Shown: in pieces, positions 27,045 through 34,338 of the stretch
Layout: each line of letters starts with the position of its first letter
How positions within the stretch are numbered: position 1 is the stretch's first letter
Assembly (NCBI GenBank): GCA_949743655.1
Contig: CATJUP010000074.1
Coordinates: 1 to 62,747, forward strand
Direction of reading: 5' to 3'
Source: an uncultured Eubacteriales bacterium
GTDB taxonomy: Bacteria; Bacillota; Clostridia; Lachnospirales; Anaerotignaceae
DNA: 62,747 bases
Program-made: the position numbers and the translations under genes
The notes under the pieces: generated by a model
Databases searched by the model: none
Told to the model about the DNA's origin: nothing
What the model saw: the letters and a program-made list of their open reading frames with translations, nothing else

Positions 27045-28001
27045 ATGATACTTTCAATAGCTGACATACCCAATGATATTATTGAAGAAGTAAAAAGCAA
27101 AACAGGTGAGAACATTATTGTATGTGATTACAATACTAAACATTATGAAGCGGTTAAAATGGTTTCGGAGGCTGAGATATTAATAACTTGGGGAAGTCCT
27201 GTAAATAAAGGGTTGTTTAATGAAATTGAGGATTTTAAACTGAAATGGCTGTTTTCTTTAAGTGTTGGTGTGGATAAACTTCCATTTGAACGATTAAGAG
27301 AACACAATACTATTGTGTCTAATATAAAAGACATTTTAAATCCTAATATGGCTGAACATACGCTTGGCGTTATGATCGCGTTTAGCAGACAGCTTAAATA
27401 CAGTTTTTATAATCAGCAGAATAAAATTTGGAACCCAAGCCCTCAGCTTAGCGAGCTTACTAAAAAAACATTGTGTATTGTTGGGACAGGAAGTATAGGG
27501 AGTGAAATATCCAAAAGAGCTAAAGTATTTGAAATGAATATTATAGGTGTTAATCAAACAGGAAAATATGTACAGGGTTTTGATAAAGTATTTAGCATAA
27601 ATAATATTGATATGGCATTGTCACAGGCAGATTATATAGTTGTTATTGTGCCTTTGACAAGTAAAACATATCATTTAATTGGAGAAAAAGAGTTTGGTTT
27701 AATGAAAAACACCGCCGTTTTTATTAATATTTCAAGAGGCGATGTAATTGATGAAGCTGCTTTAATTAAAGCTCTTAATTCTAATAAAATAGCCGGAGCA
27801 GGACTTGATGTATTTAGTGAGGAGCCTTTGATAAAAGACAGTGTTTTGTGGGATATGCAAAACGTTATAATTACTCCTCATTGTGCTGGAAGCAGCGACA
27901 TGGTTTTAAAGCGTGCTATGACTTTATTTGCTGAGAGCCTTATTTTGTATCGTAAAGGAAAATCTGTGCCTAATATTATTGATTTGCAAAGAGGATATTA
28001 A
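27045..28001 (+). CDS. D-isomer-specific 2-hydroxyacid dehydrogenase
   Basis: This 318-residue NAD(P)-dependent oxidoreductase interconverts a D-2-hydroxy acid and a 2-keto acid. The Rossmann motif is GTGSIGSEISKRA (about 145-157). The catalytic Arg lies in NISRGDVIDEAAL, the Glu in DVFSEEPL and the His in ITPHCAGSS. Length is normal. It follows the IlvD/Edd dehydratase closely, so it could reduce or oxidise the keto acid that enzyme makes. The exact substrate is not readable. Confidence 0.9.
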   Translation: MILSIADIPNDIIEEVKSKTGENIIVCDYNTKHYEAVKMVSEAEILITWGSPVNKGLFNEIEDFKLKWLFSLSVGVDKLPFERLREHNTIVSNIKDILNPNMAEHTLGVMIAFSRQLKYSFYNQQNKIWNPSPQLSELTKKTLCIVGTGSIGSEISKRAKVFEMNIIGVNQTGKYVQGFDKVFSINNIDMALSQADYIVVIVPLTSKTYHLIGEKEFGLMKNTAVFINISRGDVIDEAALIKALNSNKIAGAGLDVFSEEPLIKDSVLWDMQNVIITPHCAGSSDMVLKRAMTLFAESLILYRKGKSVPNIIDLQRGY

Positions 28002-28033
28002 CTAAAGTTTTAAAAATTTTGATTTAATTGAGA

Positions 28034-28072
28034 TTAATGCCAAATGTTTTTAATTAAAATATTTGGCATTAA
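28034..28072 (+). terminator. stem-loop after the dehydratase-dehydrogenase pair
   Basis: TTAATGCCAAAT and ATTTGGCATTAA are perfect 12-bp arms around a 15-base loop. There is no T-run after it, so termination is uncertain. Confidence 0.5.
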
Positions 28073-28286
28073 ACATAATGTTTATATGTATTTATTGTAA
28101 ATTAAAAGTTTTAATGCTAATAAAATATATTGCTATATTAATTAGTATATGTTATATTAATAATGTAATTTATTACTAAAAATTAACTTTAAGCTGTAAA
28201 AATTACTTAATAAAATTGATTTTTATATGTATATTGTGACATATTAATCGTGTATTTTTTTGTCTATTAAGTATTAATAATAATAT

Positions 28287-28398
28287 TTGACAAAAGTAAT
28301 TAAATATTGTAAAATTTTATTGTTGTATGTAACATAATAAATTACAGGACTATTTGTACAATTAAATTATTGTAATTAAAATATGTCCTGATTTTTTA
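28287..28398 (+). promoter_or_regulatory. dctP promoter and attenuator-like leader
   Basis: TTGACA (28287-28292), 17 bases, TAAAAT (28310-28315) gives a start near 28322. The leader then folds CAGGAC (28345-28350) against GTCCTG (28385-28390), with an inner ACAAT/ATTGT stem, and is followed at once by ATTTTTTA. This has the form of an intrinsic terminator lying in front of the dctP ribosome site, so transcription attenuation of the TRAP operon is likely. No known riboswitch class was recognised. Confidence 0.6.
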
Positions 28399-28419
28399 AT
28401 AAGGGGGTAAAAAACAATT

Positions 28420-29502
28420 ATGAAAAAACGTAGTTTAATGGCAGCAGCTTTAGCTGTTGCGGTAATGGCTACAGCGCTTACAGGCTGTGGCGGTGGTTCT
28501 TCAAGCGGTGGAGCTTCAGGCGGCTCAAGTGCGTCAGCTTCAAGTGGAGGAGCGTCAGGCGGTTCAAGTGATGAGGTTGTAACATTAAGGTTTGCTGGTC
28601 AGTCTCCAGAGTCAAGCCCAGCTTATGCAGAGTCAGAGTGGTTCTGTGAAAAGGTTAAAGAAGATAGCAACGGAACTCTTATTATTGAGTTCTATCCTTA
28701 TAACCAGTTGGGTGACTCAGCTCAAGTTTATGAGGAAATTATAATGGGTACAATAGACATGGGTCTTATTAACCCTCAAGAGACAATTACACCTCTTGCG
28801 GCTGTTGGTAAAATTCCTGGTATAGCTTTCTCAGAAGAAGAGTTTAAAGAGTATTTTGGACCTGGTTCATACTGTGACACAGTTACAAATCAGGCTCTTG
28901 CTGATGTTGGTGTAAGATGTTTTGGTACATATTTTGGCGGTATAACAGGTATAGCTACAAATAAAGAAGCTAAAGAACCAGCTAATCCTGATGTGCCAAA
29001 GGGTGTTCTTGTAAGGTCTCCGGCATCTACAGCTTATACAAGTGCTATACTTGCTCTTGGTTTTGAGGCTACGCCTATGGCTTATAGCGAGATTTACACA
29101 TCTATGCAGACTGGTATAGTTGATGGTTATGGCGGAGGTATGCCTCACACAGTTATAGCAAGTTTTGGTGACCTTGTAAAATATTACTATGACTACAATA
29201 TAGTTTCTGAGGCTCTTTGCGCTATGATAAACGAAGATGTATATAGTAAACTTTCACCAGAACATCAAAAGATTTTGGGCGATAACTATGCTGAGTTAGT
29301 GGCAAGAAGCTATAGCGCTTTTGGTGATTATGAAGAAGGCTGTATGGACCAGCTTGAAGAATCAGGCGTTACTGTAGTTAAATTTACAGAAGAAGAACGT
29401 CAGGCTTATGTTGAAAAAGTTAGAGAGACTTCTTGGACTGCTCTTGAGGATGTTTACGGAAAAGAGTTCTTTGATGGATTAAGAAAAGAAATGGGATTAT
29501 AA
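28420..29502 (+). CDS. dctP: TRAP transporter substrate-binding lipoprotein
   Basis: This 360-residue DctP-type protein captures an organic acid outside the cell and delivers it to DctQM. A lipoprotein signal (MKKRSLMAAALAVAVMATAL, then TGC lipobox) is followed by a Gly/Ser-rich linker of about 35 residues and the periplasmic-binding-like domain (VTLRFAGQSPESSPAYAESEWF, GVLVRSPASTAYTSAILALG). In this family an Arg in the second run (VLVRSP) normally binds the carboxylate of the substrate. It heads dctP-dctQ-dctM and has AAGGGGG upstream. Confidence 0.93.
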   Translation: MKKRSLMAAALAVAVMATALTGCGGGSSSGGASGGSSASASSGGASGGSSDEVVTLRFAGQSPESSPAYAESEWFCEKVKEDSNGTLIIEFYPYNQLGDSAQVYEEIIMGTIDMGLINPQETITPLAAVGKIPGIAFSEEEFKEYFGPGSYCDTVTNQALADVGVRCFGTYFGGITGIATNKEAKEPANPDVPKGVLVRSPASTAYTSAILALGFEATPMAYSEIYTSMQTGIVDGYGGGMPHTVIASFGDLVKYYYDYNIVSEALCAMINEDVYSKLSPEHQKILGDNYAELVARSYSAFGDYEEGCMDQLEESGVTVVKFTEEERQAYVEKVRETSWTALEDVYGKEFFDGLRKEMGL

Positions 29503-29605
29503 TAACTTAGAGGGTTAAACCTAATAGATGATTTGATGTTTGAAGTGTTACATTATTTAAAGTATTTTTGATAAACAAAAATACAAATAGATTAATTATT
29601 ATGTT

Positions 29606-29636
29606 ATCCCCTAATCCCTTAAAGGGGGTTGGGGGA
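29606..29636 (+). other. G/C-rich hairpin between dctP and dctQ
   Basis: ATCCCC-TAA-TCCC pairs with GGGGG-TT-GGGGAT in an otherwise very AT-rich gap. There is no T-run. Such hairpins between a binding protein and its permeases often protect the upstream mRNA or reduce downstream expression. Confidence 0.55.
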
Positions 29637-29672
29637 TTGTTTATTATTAAAATTAAGGTGGTGAATAATGCT

Positions 29673-30197
29673 ATGAAGGCATTGGTTAAAGGTCTTGATA
29701 AAATTAATAATATATGGATGACTATAGCCGGAAGCGCTATGAATATTGTTCTTCTTATAATACTTTTACTTTTTGGTATTTTAGTTGTTATGCGTCAAAT
29801 TTTTGGTATACAGTTTTTTGGTCAGGAAGAGATAGTAGTTGCTCTTTCTGTATGGATTTATTTTATAGGCGCGGCATTTGGTACTTATGATGATGTTCAT
29901 GTTTCGGGTGACCTTATAAAAACACTTATGAAAACACGCCGTTCAAAGGCTATACAAAGGATTTATTGTTTTACACTTAATACTATTATAGCTGTAGGAT
30001 TTACTTATTTAGATTTAAAATGGTTGGCTTTTCAAATGAAACTTAATCCGCTTACAGACGCTTTAAGATTTCCTAAAATGTGGATGTATGCCGCATCGGG
30101 TGTAGGATTTGTGTTTATAACAATTTATTTCTTTATGCACCTTTGCAAGGCTATATATGTTCTTGTAACAGATAAACCTGTTAAAGAAATTCAGTAA
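29673..30197 (+). CDS. dctQ: TRAP transporter small permease
   Basis: This protein of about 174 residues has four membrane segments (for example VLLIILLLFGILVVMRQIFG) and the EEIVVALSVWIYFIGAAFGTYDD run typical of DctQ. It pairs with DctM to form the membrane part of the transporter. I chose the ATG at 29673 (MKALVKGL), with AAGGTGG about 12 bases upstream. The frame is open further 5', but that part reads through the G/C-rich hairpin and is not credible protein. Confidence 0.9.
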   Translation: MKALVKGLDKINNIWMTIAGSAMNIVLLIILLLFGILVVMRQIFGIQFFGQEEIVVALSVWIYFIGAAFGTYDDVHVSGDLIKTLMKTRRSKAIQRIYCFTLNTIIAVGFTYLDLKWLAFQMKLNPLTDALRFPKMWMYAASGVGFVFITIYFFMHLCKAIYVLVTDKPVKEIQ

Positions 30198-30221
30198 TTC
30201 ACAAAAGGAGGGGGAATTTAT

Positions 30222-31547
30222 ATGTCAGCGATAGTAATTATAGGTATAGCCAGCCTTATGGTTTTGATGATTACAGGTATACCTGTAGCATTTGCGTTTA
30301 TGGGCGCTTGTCTTGCTATGGCTATATTTGGCGATTATAACACAGCGTTTATGGTTAGTACAGGTTTTGCTAAAGTAAGTTCTATTACACTTTTAGCTAT
30401 GCCGCTTTATATATTAGCCGGCTCTCTTATGGAGTTTGGCGGTGTTGGAGCGAGAATAGTAAACTTTACAAATAGATTTGTTGGGCATATACGTGGTGGT
30501 CTTACACTTATAGCTATACTCTGCTGCGGTATATTTGGAGCTATAACAGGAAGTGGAGACGCTACACTTTCTTGTATAGGTTCTATACTTAGACCAAAAT
30601 TTGATGAAAAACGTTATCCAAAGGGAGTTATAGCGGCACTTATGGCTAACGCCTCAATTATAGGTATGCTTATACCGCCAAGTATACTTATGATACTTTA
30701 CGCATGGTCTGCGGAGGTATCAGTTTTGGCTTGTTTCCTTTCAACAGTTGTATCTGGTATACTTGTTATAATTCTTTTTAGTATTATATCTCTTGTACTT
30801 CTTCGTAATGATAAAAATGTTGAGGTACTTTCAAGAGCTGAAATTAAACAAATGCTTGAAAAACAAAAATACAATCCAGACGGCTCTAAAGCTCCAAGTT
30901 CTGTTTGGGCTATGTTAATGCCTGTTATAATACTTGGTGGTATATATTCTGGTATGTTTACCGCTACAGAGGCGGCGGCTGTGTCTTGTATATATGTTAT
31001 ACCTGTTGGCTTCTTTATATATAAAGAGCTTAACGCAAAAACATTTTGGAGCTCACTTAGAAAAGCGTTTGTTACATCCGGTATAATACTTATTACATCA
31101 TTTGGTACAAGTGTGTTAAGTCGTATATTTGTAGATGAAAAACTTCCTCAAATGCTTGTGGAATTACTTCTTAATATTACAACAAACCGTTTTGCACAGC
31201 TTCTTCTTATAAATGTATTCCTTGTTATAATAGGTATGCTTATGAGCGATACAGCGGCTATACTTCTTGTTACACCTATACTTGTGCCTGTTGTTAGAGA
31301 GCTTGGAATGGACCCTATACAGTTTGCGTCTATAATAGCTGTAAACCTTGGTTTTGGTAATGTTACGCCTCCTTGTGCGCCTAAAATATATCTTTCGGCA
31401 CGTGTTATGGATGCCGAAGTTAAAGACATGATGGCGCCTAATATGGCTTATCTCTTATTTGGTTGGCTTCCTGTACTTCTTATTGTTACATACTGGTCAC
31501 CAGCGTCTATGCTTCTTCCAAAACTTATAATGGGTTATGGGGCGTAA
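30222..31547 (+). CDS. dctM: TRAP transporter large permease
   Basis: This 441-residue DctM-type permease with about 12 hydrophobic segments drives Na+-coupled uptake. Signatures are MLIPPSILMILYAW, GVGARIVNFTNRFVGHIRGG, ITGSGDATLSCIGSILRP and NLGFGNVTPPCAPKIYLSARV. Length is normal. It starts 24 bases after dctQ behind AGGAGGGGG. Confidence 0.95.
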   Translation: MSAIVIIGIASLMVLMITGIPVAFAFMGACLAMAIFGDYNTAFMVSTGFAKVSSITLLAMPLYILAGSLMEFGGVGARIVNFTNRFVGHIRGGLTLIAILCCGIFGAITGSGDATLSCIGSILRPKFDEKRYPKGVIAALMANASIIGMLIPPSILMILYAWSAEVSVLACFLSTVVSGILVIILFSIISLVLLRNDKNVEVLSRAEIKQMLEKQKYNPDGSKAPSSVWAMLMPVIILGGIYSGMFTATEAAAVSCIYVIPVGFFIYKELNAKTFWSSLRKAFVTSGIILITSFGTSVLSRIFVDEKLPQMLVELLLNITTNRFAQLLLINVFLVIIGMLMSDTAAILLVTPILVPVVRELGMDPIQFASIIAVNLGFGNVTPPCAPKIYLSARVMDAEVKDMMAPNMAYLLFGWLPVLLIVTYWSPASMLLPKLIMGYGA

Positions 31548-31577
31548 GAGTTATTTTATTGTAAAAAAATAATTAAT

Positions 31578-31625
31578 ATATCCAGTGCTGTGATGAAGTT
31601 TTGCTTCTTATATGGCTCTGGATAT
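31578..31625 (+). other. intercistronic stem-loop before LarA-like copy 2
   Basis: ATATCCAGTGC and GCTCTGGATAT pair with one mismatch, with an inner GAAG/CTTC stem. No T-run follows, so read-through into the next gene is expected. Confidence 0.5.
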
Positions 31626-31649
31626 AGTTTTATTATAAGGGGGATATAT

Positions 31650-32948
31650 ATGTCTGGAATAACAAATCTTGTAAATCATATCAAACTTCCAAAATTTGTT
31701 AGAGTGCACCAAATTTTTGAGCATAATGAGCTTAATGAAAGTCAAATTTTGGATATATTAAACAAAGGTTTTGAAAGAGATGAAATAAAAGGAAAAATAA
31801 AACCAGGTCAAAGAATTTGCATTACATGCGGCAGCCGTGGAATATCAAATATGCCGTTTGTAACAAAAACTCTTGTAGATTATGTAAAATCAGTAGGAGC
31901 TGAGCCATTTTTAATTCCGGCTATGGGAAGTCATGGCGGTGCTACTGCTGAGGGACAAATTGAGATTTTGGAAAGTCTTGGAATTACAGAAGAGAGTATG
32001 GGCTGTAAAATACTTTCATCTATGGAAACAGTTAAAATTGGGCATATAGCGCCTCCAGATGATTTTGATGTATGTATAGATAAAAACGCGTCAGAAGCAG
32101 ACGGAATTATTGTGCTTAACAGGGTTAAGGCTCATACAAGTTTTCAAGGACCGTATGAGAGCGGGCTTATGAAAATGCTTACTATAGGTATAGGCAAACA
32201 ATATGGTGCTTATATATGCCACTCAAAAGGTGATGACTTTATGTCTCATCGTATAGGAGAAAATGCTAAAGAGGTTATAAAAAAGACAAATATTGTAATG
32301 GGTGTGGCGTTACTTGAAAATGCTCTTGATAAAACTTTTGATGTTCAAGTGCTTACAGGTGACGAGATACCTGTAAAAGAGCCAGAGTTACTTAAAAAAG
32401 CTAAAGCCGCTATGTCAAGGCTTATGTACGACAGTTGCGATACACTTATTGTAAGGGCTATAGGCAAAAACTACACTGGCGCTGGAATGGACCCTAATGT
32501 TGTTGGAAGATGTGCTAATCCAAAATTGGAAATGGGAATTGAGTCTCAAAGATTAGGTATACTTGATTTAAGTGATGAGTCTCACGGAAACGCTACTGGA
32601 ATGGGAAGAGCCGACATTGCTCCTATGAGATTTTATAAAAAAGTAAGTTTTGACGCGACATATCCTAACGCCATTACTGGATATGGTTTAGCACCTTATC
32701 GTATACCTGTTATTGTAGACAGTGATGAAGAAGTTATGAAATCTTGTATAGCAAGCTCACTTGAAATTGACTATGATAACCCACGAATTATAATTATTGA
32801 CAACTCACTTGAGATTGAAGATATTTTGGTATCAGAGGCAATGCTCGAGGAAACAAAGAGCAAATCTAATCTTTCTATAGAGAGCGAACCCTTTGAGCTT
32901 GAGTTTAACAGTGAGGGAGAGCTTTTAACAAATATACTTAGAAAGTGA
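31650..32948 (+). CDS. LarA-family (DUF2088) nickel-pincer-type isomerase, copy 2
   Basis: This 432-residue paralog of the protein at 19307 shares CGSRGI, PAMGSHGGAT and GAGMDPNVVGR-type runs. Lys175 (ESGLMKML) and His191 (YICHSKG) keep the 16-residue spacing of the LarA cofactor lysine and nickel-binding histidine. His95 and His162 are candidate bases. I chose the ATG at 31650, with AAGGGGG 8 bases upstream; the longer frame is not supported. Its position 102 bases after dctM links it to the imported acid. It would racemise or epimerise a 2-hydroxy acid if the nickel-pincer cofactor is available. Confidence 0.86.
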   Translation: MSGITNLVNHIKLPKFVRVHQIFEHNELNESQILDILNKGFERDEIKGKIKPGQRICITCGSRGISNMPFVTKTLVDYVKSVGAEPFLIPAMGSHGGATAEGQIEILESLGITEESMGCKILSSMETVKIGHIAPPDDFDVCIDKNASEADGIIVLNRVKAHTSFQGPYESGLMKMLTIGIGKQYGAYICHSKGDDFMSHRIGENAKEVIKKTNIVMGVALLENALDKTFDVQVLTGDEIPVKEPELLKKAKAAMSRLMYDSCDTLIVRAIGKNYTGAGMDPNVVGRCANPKLEMGIESQRLGILDLSDESHGNATGMGRADIAPMRFYKKVSFDATYPNAITGYGLAPYRIPVIVDSDEEVMKSCIASSLEIDYDNPRIIIIDNSLEIEDILVSEAMLEETKSKSNLSIESEPFELEFNSEGELLTNILRK

Positions 32949-32987
32949 CAAAGTTTTTAATATGTTATTTAAGAAGGGGAAATATTT

Positions 32988-33332
32988 ATGGAAAGAGAAA
33001 AAATGTTTGAGTACATATTAGACAGCTATCCGTACAAAATTGTATTTGTGGACGCCGATTATGTAATACGATATTTGAATAAAGCGGCAAAATACCATTA
33101 TTATGATGTTAGAGGATATAAAGAACTTGTTGGGCGTTCCATTTTCGACTGCCACAACGAGTCCTCACGCGAGAAGATTAAGCAAGCTGTAGAAAAGATG
33201 AAAGGGCATACTAATGAAATATTTTTAGGCGTATCCGTTGACAATCAGAGATTTTATTTAAACCCTGTAAGAGACGAAAACGGAGAGCTTGTAGGATTTT
33301 TTGAGAGGTTTGAAATGAACCTTCAAAAATAA
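32988..33332 (+). CDS. stand-alone PAS domain protein
   Basis: This 114-residue protein is a single PAS domain: KIVFVDADYVIRYLNKAA, then VGRSIFDCHNES and VRDENGELVGFFERFEMNL. The pattern is close to the PAS domain found at the C terminus of DUF438/hemerythrin-type proteins, but here no other domain is attached. It lies 39 bases after the second LarA-like gene behind AAGGGG and is the last gene of the TRAP operon. It could be a ligand or redox sensor acting through an unlinked partner. Confidence 0.8.
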   Translation: MEREKMFEYILDSYPYKIVFVDADYVIRYLNKAAKYHYYDVRGYKELVGRSIFDCHNESSREKIKQAVEKMKGHTNEIFLGVSVDNQRFYLNPVRDENGELVGFFERFEMNLQK

Positions 33333-33382
33333 CTGGAATTTTTTATGGATAAGTATAAAGTGACTCAAAAAACTTTGCTTTT

Positions 33383-33474
33383 CTTCATTACTTAAAAGAA
33401 AGTAAAAGAACTTTAACATTGACTATTATGTGTAAGTATTATTGGATAGATAGTTTTAGTTTATGTTTACACAT
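33383..33474 (-). repeat. dispersed intergenic repeat, copy D
   Basis: Read on the minus strand it shares TGTGTAAACATAAACTAA, CCAATAAT, CACATAATAGT and GTTAAAGTTCTTT with copies A-C. The terminal hairpin is decayed. Confidence 0.7.
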
Positions 33475-33570
33475 AATTTAAGTTAAAGTGTATAATTTTT
33501 TTAATTTATATGCCGAATATATAAATGAGGTAATTTATAAATATAATAAAAAACCTTAATAATTTTGGAA

Positions 33571-33579
33571 GGGGGGGGG
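33571..33579 (+). repeat. G9 homopolymer in a ribosome binding region
   Basis: Nine consecutive G, preceded by GGAA, lie 10 bases before the ATG at 33590. In so AT-rich a genome this is striking. Slippage would change the Shine-Dalgarno strength or spacing. Confidence 0.7.
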
Positions 33580-33589
33580 ATTTTAGGAT

Positions 33590-34096
33590 ATGTCTTTTAT
33601 AATATCTCAAACAGGAGTCAGCCAACTCCCAACTGAATTGGTGAAAAATTCTACTTTTGTCAAACAAATTGATTTTGACCCGGTACATCAAACGGTCGAA
33701 GACGGGCAGCCAGCAGAGAAAATAAATGGTATTAGCCGTTTTGATAAGTTATCAGTCAGTGCAGAGGCTCTTGCAAACGCTAAAGATATAACAAACATGT
33801 TCTCACTTGACGCAAATGCATCAAAGCCGTTAGAGCAAAGAGTCTCAAGTATTGATATAACTGACAAAACAAGTGTTGAACGTAAAAAGCAAGGCGAAGC
33901 TATGGGTAGAGCTATGAAAAGTTGGAATAGCACTGTTGAACAGCTTAAACAAATAAGCCAAAGTAGCAGAGCTTATGGTTATGCAAAAACAATTAATATG
34001 TTTAAAAACGGCTATTCTGATTGGAAAAACGCTCTTAAAAAGTCTGACCCAGAGGCATATAATGCGTGGATTGGCATAACAGAGAAAAACAAATAA
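33590..34096 (+). CDS. hypothetical 168-residue protein
   Basis: Not recognised. The protein is hydrophilic, with no signal peptide, membrane segment or cysteine. The first third contains RFDKLSVSAEALANAKDI, which resembles the DKVSLSxEA element seen in FlgM-like and some surface-linked small proteins. The rest is helical and charged, ending in YSDWKNALKKSDPEAYNAWI. The start is ATG, with the G9 tract as an unusually strong Shine-Dalgarno. It is a single-gene unit ended by a bidirectional terminator. Confidence 0.7.
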   Translation: MSFIISQTGVSQLPTELVKNSTFVKQIDFDPVHQTVEDGQPAEKINGISRFDKLSVSAEALANAKDITNMFSLDANASKPLEQRVSSIDITDKTSVERKKQGEAMGRAMKSWNSTVEQLKQISQSSRAYGYAKTINMFKNGYSDWKNALKKSDPEAYNAWIGITEKNK

Positions 34097-34153
34097 TTTT
34101 AAAAATGTTATAAATACAGCAGAATTGATTTATAACAAAATGTTAAAAAACAA

Positions 34154-34178
34154 AGACGGCACTTTTAATGTGCCGTCT
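34154..34178. terminator. bidirectional terminator
   Basis: AGACGGCAC and GTGCCGTCT form a perfect 9-bp stem with a 7-base loop. T-rich tracts lie on both sides (GTTTTATTTTTT on plus, TTGTTTTTTAAC on minus), so it serves both converging units. Confidence 0.9.
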
Positions 34179-34181
34179 GTT

Positions 34182-34328
34182 TTATTTTTTGCGGAATAAT
34201 AAAAGGATTGTGTATAAAACTACAGTTATAAATGTAAAAATAATAAAATTGTTTTTATCTTTTTGGGTAATGTATATACCGTTTTCGGGATTAGGATTTA
34301 TATTTTTAATTTTTATTCTTTCAACCAT
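34182..34328 (-). CDS. small single-pass membrane protein after deoB
   Basis: This 48-residue ORF starts at an ATG behind GAGG with 8-base spacing, 10 bases after the deoB stop, and ends just before the terminator. The N-terminal half is polar (MVERIKIKNINPNPENGIYI). Residues of about 27-44 form one membrane segment (FIIFTFITVVLYTILLLF), ending FRKK, so the C-terminal basic residues probably face the cytoplasm. A plus-strand ORF over the same bases has no ribosome site. I do not recognise the family. Confidence 0.7.
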   Translation of the reverse strand: MVERIKIKNINPNPENGIYITQKDKNNFIIFTFITVVLYTILLLFRKK

Positions 34329-34338
34329 AATTTTTTCC

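Noticed and set aside
29568..29672. Longer N terminus of DctQ
   Set aside because: It would translate the G/C-rich hairpin and gives no membrane or signal feature. The ATG at 29673 fits the family length.
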